Positions 31,447 through 39,431 of a stretch of DNA of 40,929 nucleotides are shown piece after piece. The notes under the pieces are model-generated. The model made no database searches. It was not told the origin of the DNA and saw only the letters and a list, made by a program, of their open reading frames with translations. The translations under genes and the position numbers were made by a program. Location of the stretch: NCBI GenBank assembly GCA_023150805.1, contig JAKLKF010000064.1, forward strand, positions 1 through 40,929, read 5' to 3'. How positions within the stretch are numbered: position 1 is the first letter of the stretch; every line of letters begins with the position of its first letter. This stretch comes from Myxococcota bacterium. Its GTDB lineage: Bacteria > Myxococcota_A > UBA796 > UBA2385.

Positions 31447-32334
31447 ATGCGCCTGCTGGTGACCGGTGCCTCGAGCTTCGTGGGGGCCCACTTCTGCCGC
31501 GTGGCGGCCCGGGAGCACCAGGTCCTGGGGATCCACCACGCCACGCCGCTGCGCCTGCCGGGGGTGACGCCGGTGCGGGCCGACCTGGCGCGGCCGCGCG
31601 ACGCCCACCGCCTGCAGGCGCTGGACTTCGACGCCGTGGTGCACCTGGCCTGCAAGATCAAGGGCCGCGCCGGCAAGGGCCAGGACCCGGCGGCGGCGGC
31701 CCTGGACACCAACCGGCGGATGATGGACGCCGTCCTGGCGCTGGGGCGGCCGGTGGTCTACGCGTCGAGCACGGTGGTGCACTGGGACCAGGACACGCCC
31801 TACGGCCGCGGACGGAGGGAGGACGAGCAGCGGCTGGCCGACTGCGGGCTGCCCTGGGCGGTGGTGCGCCCGAGCGCGCCCTACGGCCCCCACCTGGCCA
31901 CCCACCGGCCCGCCCACCGCGAGAGCTTCCACACCCTGGTGGCGCTGGTGCGCCACAGCCCGGTGGTGCCCGTGATCGGGGACGGCCGCTACCGCCGCCA
32001 GCCGGTGCACGTCGACGACCTGTCGGCCGCGATCCTGGGCCTGCTGACCCGCGCCGGGGGCCTGCCGGGCCAGGCCTTCGACGCCGGCGGGGCGCAGGCC
32101 CTGAGCTTCGACCAGGTCATCGACACCATCGCCCTGGCGCTGCGCCGCCGGGTGCACAAGCTGCACCTGCCGCGGGCGCTGTTCGTGCAGGCCGCGCGCT
32201 TCAGCCGGGACTTCGATCCGAGCCTGCTGGACGCCGTGGAGCAGGACGAGGTCGCCGACCCGGCCCCGCTGGCGGCGGCCAGCGGCGTGGTGCCCCGCGC
32301 CTTCTCGGAGGGGGTGGGCGACCTGGTGCGGTGA
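31447..32334 (+). CDS. NAD-dependent epimerase/dehydratase (extended SDR)
   Basis: A 295-aa extended SDR. Nucleotide-binding motif LLVTGASSFVGAHF (residues 3-16), VVHLACK (64-70), VVYASSTVV (103-111) and RPSAPYGPH, typical of sugar or polyketide epimerases. The YxxxK site reads YGRGR (Tyr119 to Arg123), so the catalytic Lys is Arg here. VHVDDLSAAILG follows in the usual place. It may have altered chemistry or a non-standard substrate. GGAGGAGG gives a strong ribosome site before ATG 31447. TAG at 31403 is a possible promoter core. Adjacent genes do not indicate a sugar pathway. Confidence 0.85.
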   Translation: MRLLVTGASSFVGAHFCRVAAREHQVLGIHHATPLRLPGVTPVRADLARPRDAHRLQALDFDAVVHLACKIKGRAGKGQDPAAAALDTNRRMMDAVLALGRPVVYASSTVVHWDQDTPYGRGRREDEQRLADCGLPWAVVRPSAPYGPHLATHRPAHRESFHTLVALVRHSPVVPVIGDGRYRRQPVHVDDLSAAILGLLTRAGGLPGQAFDAGGAQALSFDQVIDTIALALRRRVHKLHLPRALFVQAARFSRDFDPSLLDAVEQDEVADPAPLAAASGVVPRAFSEGVGDLVR

Positions 32335-32360
32335 ATCCTGTTCGCCAGACCAGGAAATCT

Positions 32361-33020
32361 TCAGTCGTTGTTGGGTTGGTTGACCGACCCGGAAACATCC
32401 TCGGCCGCGGGGCTGTCCAGCACGCTGGACCGGCCCAGCGGGTCCCATGCCACCACCCGCCGCGGCGGCGCGGCGAAGCGCGGGCCCGGACCGGGCAGGC
32501 GGCGGCCACCCACCCACGAGACGTGGACCGCCCCGGGCGCCGAGATCACCCAGGCGCCGTCGGCCTCCTGCACCAGCGACGGAGGGTCGGGCCAGGGCGG
32601 TCCCTCGTCGACCAGCAGGGCCCGCAGGGCCGCCGCCGCCTCGGTGGCCTCGGAGGTGCCCTGCACCATGATCCCCACGTTGCCGTCGCGCAGCAGGGCG
32701 AAGTCCGTGCCCCGGCGCCACGCGGCGTCCACCCCCTCGGCGGGCACCTCGACCGGCGTCGGCGGGCTGCGCTGGCGCCCGAGCTGCAGGGCCACCCAGG
32801 CGTCCAGCGCCTCGGCCGTGGGGGCCACGTAGGCGAAGAGCACCCCGCCCTTCACCGACAGGCTCCAGCCGGTGTCGGAGGTCCCGAAGCTGGGGGCGGC
32901 GGGGGCGCCGACGCCCGTGGTGTAGAGCGCCACCACGGCGTCCAGGGGCAGGCCGGCGTGGTCTCCCCCGGCGCGGGCCGGCGGGACCAGGGCGAGCAGC
33001 AGGGCGAGGGCGACACGCAC
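32361..33020 (-). CDS. Secreted protein of unknown function
   Basis: A 219-aa protein from GTG 33020. Signal peptide MRVALALLLALVPPARA, then a mature part of about 200 residues with mixed strands and helices. No recognised domain; a possible periplasmic alpha/beta protein. No cysteine in the mature part. The C-terminal end (DVSGSVNQPNND) lies in a locally A+T-richer patch. It converges on the epimerase gene with 26 bp between and shares a 51-bp divergent region with the enoyl-CoA isomerase-like gene. The promoter appears leaderless (TAGCGG then six nt then GTG). Confidence 0.65.
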   Translation of the reverse strand: MRVALALLLALVPPARAGGDHAGLPLDAVVALYTTGVGAPAAPSFGTSDTGWSLSVKGGVLFAYVAPTAEALDAWVALQLGRQRSPPTPVEVPAEGVDAAWRRGTDFALLRDGNVGIMVQGTSEATEAAAALRALLVDEGPPWPDPPSLVQEADGAWVISAPGAVHVSWVGGRRLPGPGPRFAAPPRRVVAWDPLGRSSVLDSPAAEDVSGSVNQPNND

Positions 33021-33026
33021 CCCGGG

Positions 33027-33032
33027 CCGCTA
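33027..33032 (-). promoter_or_regulatory. Putative leaderless -10 element (TAGCGG) before gene at 33020
   Basis: TAGCGG, six nt, then GTG, in a 51-bp divergent region. TTAG at 33044-33047 on the other strand may serve the gene at 33072, which does have a GGAG ribosome site. Confidence 0.35.
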
Positions 33033-33071
33033 TCGCAGCCGCGTTAGGGGGCGCTCCCCTCTGGAGCCGCC

Positions 33072-33857
33072 ATGGACCTGCCCGCCTCCTCCTCGCCCCA
33101 CGTGCGCTACGTCATCGACGGCGCTGGCCTCGACGGCGCTGTGCTCGACCTGGTCCTGGACCGTCCCGAGCGCAAGAACGCCCTGTCGGTGGCGATGTAC
33201 ACCGCCCTGGCCGAGGGGCTGGCCTGGGCCAGCGCCACCCCCGAGATCCGGGTCGTGCGCTTCCGGGGTGCGGGCGGCACCTTCACCAGCGGCAACGACC
33301 TGCAGGACTTCCTGCAGAACATCCCCGGCGAGGATGGGGGCCCCGTGGGCGCCTTCCTGCGGGCCCTGGTCGCCTTCGACAAGCCGCTGCTGGCCCTGGT
33401 CGAGGGCCACGCCGTCGGCATCGGCACCACCCTGCTGCTGCACTGCGACCTGGTGGTGGCGGCGACGGACGCGAAGTTCCGCCTGCCCTTCGTCAGCCTG
33501 GGCCTTGTGCCCGAGGCGGGCTCCAGCCTGCTGCTGCCGGCCCTCTGCGGCCACCGGCAGGCCGCCGCCCTGCTGATGCTGGCCGAGCCCTTCGACGCCG
33601 CCACCGCGCAGCGCTGCGGCATCGTCAACGAGGTCCTGCCGGCGGAGCAGGCCGCGGCGCGGCTCGACGCGATGGCCACGACCCTGGCCGGACACCCGCC
33701 CGGCGCGCTGCAGGCCACGCGTCGCCTCATGAAGGCCGGGCAGGCCGCCGCGCTGGCCGCCGCGATGCAGGACGAGGGCGCCGAGTTCCTGGCCCGCCTG
33801 CAGAGCCCCGAGGCGATGGAGGCCTTCATGGCCTTCTTCTCGCGCAAGGGGCGGTGA
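33072..33857 (+). CDS. Enoyl-CoA hydratase/isomerase (ECI2-like)
   Basis: A 261-aa crotonase-fold protein. N-terminal LDRPERKNALSVAMY, oxyanion-hole region FTSGNDLQDF (71-80), EGHAVGIGTTLLLHCDLV, and LPFVSLGLVPEAGSSLLLP with Glu148. The first of the two hydratase Glu residues is absent (TT at 119-120), while the E in LGLVPEAGSS matches the single catalytic Glu of delta3-delta2 enoyl-CoA isomerases such as yeast Eci1 and human ECI2. It should therefore be an isomerase more than a hydratase. It works in beta-oxidation of unsaturated fatty acids. GGAG precedes ATG 33072 by six nt. Confidence 0.9.
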   Translation: MDLPASSSPHVRYVIDGAGLDGAVLDLVLDRPERKNALSVAMYTALAEGLAWASATPEIRVVRFRGAGGTFTSGNDLQDFLQNIPGEDGGPVGAFLRALVAFDKPLLALVEGHAVGIGTTLLLHCDLVVAATDAKFRLPFVSLGLVPEAGSSLLLPALCGHRQAAALLMLAEPFDAATAQRCGIVNEVLPAEQAAARLDAMATTLAGHPPGALQATRRLMKAGQAAALAAAMQDEGAEFLARLQSPEAMEAFMAFFSRKGR

Positions 33858-33873
33858 GGGGCAGGGGGGTCGG

Positions 33874-34248
33874 TCAGTCCGCTTCCAGGTCGAAGTCCAC
33901 GGTGATGCGCGCCGGCGCACCGTGCTCGAAGCGCACGTCGATGTGGTTCTTCTCCTCGCCCAGGCGGTCGCCGACGGGGATGTCGAGCACGCCCAGCAGC
34001 TCGGGCCAGGCGCGCTTGAGCGCCGCCTCCAGGCGGGCCTCGGCCGGGGCGGAGGGCGCGGCCAGCAGGGCGGCGGTCAGGCTGCCCTTGAAGCGCATGT
34101 AGTTGTCCAGGCGCGGCACGCGGAACTCGCTGTCCTGGTGGAAGTCGATGCGCAGGGTGCGGAAGTCGATGGCCAGCTCGTGCTCGAGCAGGCTCTCGAC
34201 GACGGTGCCCAGCAGCAGGCGGCGAAACTGGTTCCACATCGGGTTCAC
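33874..34248 (-). CDS. Small conserved-looking protein of the ABC operon
   Basis: A 124-aa protein, soluble, mixed alpha/beta. GTG 34248 has GAGG six nt upstream; an ATG at 34239 is also possible. It starts NPMWNQFRRLLLGTVVESLL and has a charged centre (IDFRTLRIDFHQDSEFRVPR) and an acidic end. No known domain, membrane segment or signal. It lies 14 bp after the ABC-2 permease gene on the same strand, so it probably belongs to that operon and may help the exporter or its substrate. Confidence 0.6.
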   Translation of the reverse strand: MNPMWNQFRRLLLGTVVESLLEHELAIDFRTLRIDFHQDSEFRVPRLDNYMRFKGSLTAALLAAPSAPAEARLEAALKRAWPELLGVLDIPVGDRLGEEKNHIDVRFEHGAPARITVDFDLEAD

Positions 34249-34262
34249 GAGGGACCTCGGGG

Positions 34263-35045
34263 CTACAGGTGGATGTCGCGGCGGAGCAACAGGGTCGCGG
34301 CGCCGACGCCGAGCGCGGTGAAGAAGAGGCCGCCCAGGGCGACGACGAGCTGGAAGACGGTGTCCTCCTGCAGGGCGCCGCCCAGCACGGTGCCGACCAT
34401 GATGCTGGCCAGGAAGACGACCAGCCAGACCCCCTGCTGGGCGGTGCGCACGTCGTGGGCCCGCACCGACAGCGCGGCGCCGGCCGAGGCCAGGGCCAGC
34501 GACCAGGCCGGTCCCCCCAGCAGGAAGGCCACCAGCCAGCCCGAGGCGGGCGGCAGGCGCCAGGCGAAGGGCGCGGTCACGTCCAGCAGGGCCAGGATGG
34601 TCGCGGTGCCGCCGCCCAGCACCAGGTAGAGCAGCCAGGGGGTGCCGACCGCGCCCAGCACCTTGCCGAGCACCAGCTCCCAGCGGCGCACCGGGGCCAC
34701 CATCAGGAAGGGCAGCGTCCCGCACTGGCGCTCGTGCACGACCGCGTGGCCGGCGAGCACCGCGGTCATGCCCAGGAACTGGGTGAACAGCAGGAAGTTG
34801 AAGGAGGAGAGGACCCCCTCGATCACGGTGGGGATCGGGTCCTGCATCTGGAAGCCGGCGGTGGCCAGGTTCTCCTCGAACAGGGCCTTGCTGTGCGGCT
34901 GGCTCTCGATCAGGGCCATCAGCAGCGCCACGAAGAGCACCAGGCCCGAGATCATCGCCAGCACCGCGGCCATCGACAGGATCATCGCGGGCTGGCGGCG
35001 GTGCTCCAGCCACTCGCGGCGCGCGACCAGCAGCACGCGCCTCAT
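34263..35045 (-). CDS. ABC-2-type transporter permease
   Basis: A 260-aa membrane protein with six hydrophobic helices. It starts MRRVLLVARREWLEHRRQPA, the typical cytoplasmic front of ABC-2 permeases. A large loop (about residues 55-75) follows helix 1; VVHERQCGTLPFLMVAPVRRWELVLGK is the coupling segment between helices 2 and 3, as in ABC-2 permeases such as NatB or YhfI-like proteins. The ATG overlaps the ATPase stop by 4 nt, so the ATPase and permease genes are coupled. With its ATPase it would export a drug, lipid or ion. No RND-type partner is present. Confidence 0.85.
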   Translation of the reverse strand: MRRVLLVARREWLEHRRQPAMILSMAAVLAMISGLVLFVALLMALIESQPHSKALFEENLATAGFQMQDPIPTVIEGVLSSFNFLLFTQFLGMTAVLAGHAVVHERQCGTLPFLMVAPVRRWELVLGKVLGAVGTPWLLYLVLGGGTATILALLDVTAPFAWRLPPASGWLVAFLLGGPAWSLALASAGAALSVRAHDVRTAQQGVWLVVFLASIMVGTVLGGALQEDTVFQLVVALGGLFFTALGVGAATLLLRRDIHL

Positions 35046-35791
35046 GGCCCCTCCTGCCGGTCCAGCGCGTCCTGGTAGGGCGCGAAGAGCTGGCCCACCG
35101 GGGGCAGTCCGCGTGGGGAGGGGAAGGTGGTCTCCTGCAGCACCCGGCCGGCCAGCAGCAGCACGCGCTCGCACAGGCGCTCGGCGGCGACCAGGTCGTG
35201 CGTGCACACCACGACGGCCAGCCCGCGGTCGGCGCGCTGGCGCACCACCTGCCAGATGGTGCGCGCGCTCACCGGGTCCAGGTTGGCGGTGGGCTCGTCC
35301 AGCAGCAGCACGACCGGGTCCATGAGCAGGGCCCGGGCCAGCGAGAGCTTCTGGCGCATGCCGCTGCTGCCGGTGTGCACGGGCCGGTCGACGGCGGCGC
35401 CCAGGTGCAGCTCGTCGAGCAGCGGACCGGTCCGGCGGTCCACCTCGGCCGCGTCCAGCCCGTAGAGGCCGCCGAAGAAGCGCAGGTTCTCGCGCCCGGT
35501 GAGCAGCGGGTACAGCCCGGGATCGGCGGTGAGCAGCCCGACCCGGCCCTGGGCCCGGCGAGCGACCTCGGTCGCGGGCAGGCCCTGGACCCGCACCTCG
35601 CCCTGGGTGGGGCGCAGCAGGCCGGCCAGCAGGAGCAGGAGGGTGCTCTTGCCCCCGCCGTTCGGCCCGATCAGGCCGACCACCTCGCCCGGGTGCAGGT
35701 CGAGATCGACCCCCGCCAGCACGGGCCGACCGCCGACCCGGCGGCCCAGCCCCCGAGCCGTCACCACCGAAGCCGGGGCAGCGCGCTCCAT
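35042..35791 (-). CDS. ABC-2-type transporter ATPase
   Basis: A 249-aa ABC ATPase. Walker A GPNGGGKST (42-50), Q-loop region, signature GSSGMRQKLSLARAL (a variant of LSGGQ), Walker B VVLLLDEPT, H-loop VVCTHDL. It shows the pattern of the NatA/DrrA-type ATPases that serve ABC-2 exporters. The gene is first in a three-gene operon with a permease and a small protein. TAGGCT 8 nt before ATG 35791 could be a -10 element for a leaderless or near-leaderless message. No ribosome site is visible. Confidence 0.9.
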   Translation of the reverse strand: MERAAPASVVTARGLGRRVGGRPVLAGVDLDLHPGEVVGLIGPNGGGKSTLLLLLAGLLRPTQGEVRVQGLPATEVARRAQGRVGLLTADPGLYPLLTGRENLRFFGGLYGLDAAEVDRRTGPLLDELHLGAAVDRPVHTGSSGMRQKLSLARALLMDPVVLLLDEPTANLDPVSARTIWQVVRQRADRGLAVVVCTHDLVAAERLCERVLLLAGRVLQETTFPSPRGLPPVGQLFAPYQDALDRQEGP

Positions 35792-35799
35792 GGGCCGGC

Positions 35800-35805
35800 A
35801 GCCTA
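35800..35805 (-). promoter_or_regulatory. Putative -10 element (TAGGCT) of the ABC-2 operon
   Basis: TAGGCT, eight nt, then ATG 35791. It is close to the TATAAT-type consensus in first, second and last bases. Confidence 0.4.
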
Positions 35806-35898
35806 CACCTGCCCGCCCGGCGTGGCGCGGTCCGCGTTAGGCGCGGGCCCCTCTCCTGCCGCCCTCCCGCACGCACCCGCCCCCCCGTGGAGCCGTCC

Positions 35899-36903
35899 AT
35901 GGCCATCCCCTCCGAGGTCCCCAAGGTCGACCTCCGCGACTACACCCACGGCGACGCGGCGCGGCGCGCCCGCTTCGTCGACGCCCTGGGCCAGGCCATC
36001 TCCTCGCTGGGCTTCGTGCGGGTCAGCGGCCACGAGGTGGTGCCCGAGCTGATCGAGCCGGCCTACCAGGCCGCGCGCGCCTTCTTCTCGCTGCCCGAGG
36101 AGGTCAAGGAGCGCTACTGGCTGCCGCGTGGGGGTGGGGAGCGCGGCTACACGCCCTTTGGCTTCGAGCACGCCCGGGACCAGGCCCAGCCCGACCTCAA
36201 GGAGTTCTGGCACGTGGGGCGGGAGCTGCCGTCGGGGCACCCGTTGGCCGCCGTGTACCCGCGCAACCTGTGGCCGGCCGAGGTGCCCGAGTTCAAGCGG
36301 CGCCTGCTCTCGGTCTACGAGGCGCTGGACCGGGTCGGCCACGCCCTGCTGCAGGCCCTGGCCATGTACCTGGGCGAGCCGGTGGACCGCTTCACCGCGC
36401 TGACCACCGAGGGCAACACCATCCTGCGGCCGATCCACTACCCGCCGGTCCGCGGCGAGCACTACATCCCCGGCGCGGTGCGGGCCGCGGCGCACGAGGA
36501 CATCAACTTCATCACCCTGCTGATGACCTCGACCAGCGCCGGCCTGGAGCTGTTGACCCGCGAGGGGCAGTGGATGCCCGCGAACGCCCTGCCGGGCGAG
36601 ATCCTGGCCGACACGGGCGACATGATGAGCCGGGTGACCAACGGCGTGCTGCCGGCGACGACCCACCGGGTGATCAACCCGCCCGACGGCAACAGCGACC
36701 GGCTGTCCATGCCCTTCTTCGTGCACCCGCGGCCCGACGCGGTGCTGACGGTGCTGGAGCGCTTCCGGGGCGCCGGCTTCCCGCCACCGGCCCCCGACAT
36801 CACCGGCTACGACTTCCTCCGGCAGCGCCTGCGCGAGATCGGCCTGCTCGACGAGGAGACCGAGGAGGTCGACTACCGCGGGGCTGGCCATCGCGGCGGG
36901 TGA
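35899..36903 (+). CDS. 2OG-Fe(II) oxygenase, isopenicillin-N-synthase-like
   Basis: A 334-aa protein of the IPNS/flavonoid-hydroxylase-type 2-oxoglutarate oxygenase family. N-terminal DIOX-N part (PKVDLRDY, FVRVSGHEV, AFFSLPEEVKERYW). Iron ligands H199 and D201 (AHEDIN) and H256 (TTHRVIN); 2OG-binding R268 and S270 (RLSMPFF). All are intact, so it should be an active dioxygenase. Its product may be a hydroxylated or desaturated small molecule; substrate unknown. GGAG precedes ATG 35899 by six nt; a GTG at 35887 in frame is less likely. TTAG at 35837 could be the promoter core. It converges on a second 2OG-type gene with only 27 bp between. Confidence 0.9.
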   Translation: MAIPSEVPKVDLRDYTHGDAARRARFVDALGQAISSLGFVRVSGHEVVPELIEPAYQAARAFFSLPEEVKERYWLPRGGGERGYTPFGFEHARDQAQPDLKEFWHVGRELPSGHPLAAVYPRNLWPAEVPEFKRRLLSVYEALDRVGHALLQALAMYLGEPVDRFTALTTEGNTILRPIHYPPVRGEHYIPGAVRAAAHEDINFITLLMTSTSAGLELLTREGQWMPANALPGEILADTGDMMSRVTNGVLPATTHRVINPPDGNSDRLSMPFFVHPRPDAVLTVLERFRGAGFPPPAPDITGYDFLRQRLREIGLLDEETEEVDYRGAGHRGG

Positions 36904-36930
36904 GGCGCGGCGCCGGGGGCGGGCGCGACC

Positions 36931-37773
36931 TCAGTTCCAGCGCACCAGGCGGCGGTGGTCGGCGCTCAGTCCCACGAAGCCGCCGAAGGTGTAGCGCGGG
37001 CGGCTGCCCTGGACGGGGCTGACCCGGTGGTAGAGGTGGCCGCCGTTGAAGACCATCAGGTCGCCCGGCTGGGGCAGCACCGGCTCCTGCTGCCAGCCGC
37101 GCTCGATCGCCTCGTCGTCCAGCACGCGGCCCCTCTCGCGCCAGGGCACCGCCGGGTCGCCGTACTGCAGGTCGTAGACGACCAGCTCGCCGCCCTGCTC
37201 GCCCTGCTGCAGGGGCACGAACCAGGAGAGCTGCCAGGAGGTCTCGACCTGGGGCAGCAGCGGCCGGAAGCCGCCCGTCTCCTGGAACCAGCGCCCGACG
37301 TGGGTGGGGATGCCCTTGCCCGGCGGCACGCGGCGCAGGGTGGCCGGCGCGAAGGCCCGGCCGTCGGGGCTCACCGGCTCGACGACCGGGCGGCCCCCTC
37401 CCAGCCGCGAGAGCACGGCGCTGGCGGCGCCCAGCAGGTCGACCCCCTCGAACAGCTCGGCGTACAGCGCCCGGAAGCGGTCCGCCTGGTCGAGGTAGTA
37501 GGGCAGGGGGGGCCCGTCGGGGAAGGCGTTGTAGGGGGTCAGCGAGCTGCCGAGCAGGCCCATCTGGGGGCGCTCCCTGTCGTCGGACTCCTGCAGGACC
37601 CAGGGCAGGTCCGCCCGGCGGGCCTCGATGCGCTGGACCACCGCGGCCAGGGCGGCGGGGTCGACCACGCCCCGGATCAGCGCCAGGTCGGTGCGGCGCT
37701 GCCCGATGTCGACGAGCAGGGAGGGGGGCAGCTCGCCCGAGGCGGGCAGGTCGGTGATGCGCAGGTGCGGCAT
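36931..37773 (-). CDS. 2OG-Fe(II) enzyme with HxG motif (halogenase-like facial triad)
   Basis: A 280-aa protein with the double-stranded beta-helix order of 2OG-Fe(II) enzymes. The N-terminal half is not conserved to my eye. Residues 155-163 read IPTHVGRWF; H158 is the first iron ligand, and the third residue, normally Asp, is Gly160. LVVYDLQYGD follows, then the distal His249 in LYHRVSPV and R258/R260 for 2OG. In Fe/2OG halogenases such as WelO5 and BesD the HxD becomes HxG, which leaves an open site for halide; SyrB2 has HxA. The enzyme could be a halogenase, an atypical oxygenase or an inactive relative. The start MPHLRIT at 37773 has no ribosome site but lies 6 nt after TACGAT. Confidence 0.75.
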   Translation of the reverse strand: MPHLRITDLPASGELPPSLLVDIGQRRTDLALIRGVVDPAALAAVVQRIEARRADLPWVLQESDDRERPQMGLLGSSLTPYNAFPDGPPLPYYLDQADRFRALYAELFEGVDLLGAASAVLSRLGGGRPVVEPVSPDGRAFAPATLRRVPPGKGIPTHVGRWFQETGGFRPLLPQVETSWQLSWFVPLQQGEQGGELVVYDLQYGDPAVPWRERGRVLDDEAIERGWQQEPVLPQPGDLMVFNGGHLYHRVSPVQGSRPRYTFGGFVGLSADHRRLVRWN

Positions 37774-37779
37774 GGGCGG

Positions 37780-37785
37780 ATCGTA
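37780..37785 (-). promoter_or_regulatory. Putative leaderless -10 element (TACGAT) of the HxG enzyme gene
   Basis: TACGAT, six nt, then ATG. It is the closest to TATAAT (four of six bases) of the leaderless-type sites in the window. Confidence 0.45.
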
Positions 37786-37907
37786 GCCGCTGGGGGGCGA
37801 CCCGGCACGCCGGCGGCGGCGGCGGCGGAGGTCGTCGACAAGCGGCATTGCACCCCATAGCTTCGGGGCACCCTGGCGCGAATCCCGGCGCCGGGCCCGA
37901 GGCTCCC

Positions 37908-38642
37908 ATGACCACCCTGCCGTTCATCGCCGTCCTGCTCGCCACCGGCTGCACCTCGAACGAGGACATCTGGCTGCTGCAGGTGCCCTACCTGCTCGAG
38001 CCCACCTGCCAGACCACGGTCACCCACAACTTCATCGGCGCCTACCAGCCCGAGGACGGGACCGGACGCTGGACCGAGGAGCAGCTCTCCGAGCGCAGCG
38101 ACGCGCTGTACTTCGCCCAGATCTCCTTCCTGGACGCGCAGACGGCCACCATGGTCCTGGGCGGCGAGGTGTGGCCCGGCACCTCCTCGGAGAAGGGGGA
38201 GTGGGAGTTCGCCTGGACCGGCGAGGCCGACGACCGCCTGTCGCGCGAGCACGCCGAGGGCTACCGCTACACCGAGCAGAAGTACGCCCAGGTGGTCGAG
38301 ACCATCAGCCTGAGCATCGACGGCAAGACCGGGTCCGGCTCGTGGGACGTCGACAGCGTCCTGGACGACACCTACACCGAGACCGACCAGTGGGACGTCT
38401 CCGTGGGCCTGTCCGAGGGCACCATCCCCGCCGGCGCCTGGCTGGTGGTGGACGACGAGTTCGCGGACGGCGTCCCGGTCACCAACCTGGCGGACCAGGC
38501 GGAGTGCGCGGACGCGACCTGCCAGCTCCGGGTCCAGGACTCCTGCCAGGAGAGCCGGGACTTCGAGGCCACGCTCACCGGCTACACCGCCGAAGAGGCC
38601 TACGACCAGCTCGAGGCCGCCACCCAGCCCTTTGGACCCTGA
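37908..38642 (+). CDS. Lipoprotein of unknown function (paralog 1)
   Basis: A 244-aa protein. Signal MTTLPFIAVLLATGC with lipobox LATGC, so it should be a lipoprotein. The mature part is acidic and beta-rich. It is clearly related to the next gene: both share a Cys followed by VTH(N/S)F.GA, a W-x-x-EE-x-SE segment, the block GGEVWPG or GAEAWPG, a SGSW or SGTW turn, (A/T)IPA and a C-terminal (A/L)C-x-L with another Cys. No known domain. ATG 37908 has GAGG eleven nt upstream, a weak ribosome site. A CATAG at 37856 may be the promoter core. Confidence 0.75.
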   Translation: MTTLPFIAVLLATGCTSNEDIWLLQVPYLLEPTCQTTVTHNFIGAYQPEDGTGRWTEEQLSERSDALYFAQISFLDAQTATMVLGGEVWPGTSSEKGEWEFAWTGEADDRLSREHAEGYRYTEQKYAQVVETISLSIDGKTGSGSWDVDSVLDDTYTETDQWDVSVGLSEGTIPAGAWLVVDDEFADGVPVTNLADQAECADATCQLRVQDSCQESRDFEATLTGYTAEEAYDQLEAATQPFGP

Positions 38643-38651
38643 GGAGCATCC

Positions 38652-39416
38652 ATGACGCGCACGCTGCTGCCCGCTCTCGCCCTGATCTGCACCGGCTGCG
38701 GGTCGGGCATCTCCGGCATCTGGACCATGTCGGTGGCCTGGCCGACCGAGGACACCTGCACCGACCAGGTGACGCACAGCTTCGCGGGCGCCACGCCCAT
38801 CGCCTCCGACGAGGAGGAGCCGACCGACGAGTGGACCCGCGAGGAGAGCGAGGCCCACACCGACCAGCTCATGTTCGTGCAGGTCGAGACGATGGGCAGC
38901 GACCAGGCGGTCCTGATCATCGGCGCCGAGGCGTGGCCCGGGGTCAAGACGGCCAAGGGCAACTACACCTTCTCGTGGTCGGGCAGCGACGAGCGCTTGC
39001 AGGACGAGAGCCACACCACCGGCTACCAGTTCACCTACAGCCAGAGCGCCATGTCCGAGGAGCAGCTCGTGCTCATCCTGGACCAGGGCATCGGCAGCGG
39101 CACCTGGGAGGTGACCAGCACCGCCGAGGAGGCGTGGCTGGAGAGCGACCTGTGGAGCGAGGAGGTCCGCTTCCAGACCGGGGCCATCCCGGCGGATCAG
39201 TACCTGGTGGTGACCGAGGGCAAGGGCCCCAAGCAGGTCGAGACCCCGGCGGTCAACACGCGGGACGCCGTGGAGTGCGAGGGCGCCCTGTGCTCGCTGA
39301 CGGTGACCTCGGCTTGCGAGGGCAGCCTGGCCGTGGTGCTCACCCAGACCGACTTCGACGACGACAGCGCCTACCAGGCGCTGGTGGGATCGGGCCAGGG
39401 CTACGGCGCCGACTGA
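38652..39416 (+). CDS. Lipoprotein of unknown function (paralog 2)
   Basis: A 254-aa lipoprotein: MTRTLLPALALICTGC with lipobox ICTGC. Acidic mature part with the same landmarks as its upstream neighbour (DTCTDQVTHSFAGA, WTREESEAHTDQLMF, IIGAEAWPG, IGSGTWEV, TGAIPADQYLVV, ACEGSLAVVLT). It is the product of a tandem duplication, nine bp downstream and co-transcribed. GAGG lies six nt before the ATG. Function unknown; the four-cysteine layout suggests one or two disulfides in an envelope protein. Confidence 0.75.
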   Translation: MTRTLLPALALICTGCGSGISGIWTMSVAWPTEDTCTDQVTHSFAGATPIASDEEEPTDEWTREESEAHTDQLMFVQVETMGSDQAVLIIGAEAWPGVKTAKGNYTFSWSGSDERLQDESHTTGYQFTYSQSAMSEEQLVLILDQGIGSGTWEVTSTAEEAWLESDLWSEEVRFQTGAIPADQYLVVTEGKGPKQVETPAVNTRDAVECEGALCSLTVTSACEGSLAVVLTQTDFDDDSAYQALVGSGQGYGAD

Positions 39417-39431
39417 GGCGCGGGTCCCGGG

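Noticed and set aside
30515..37773. A biosynthetic gene cluster including PECR-like SDR, epimerase, ABC exporter and two 2OG enzymes
   Set aside because: No core synthase (PKS, NRPS, RiPP precursor or terpene cyclase) is seen, the strands alternate and unrelated genes intervene.
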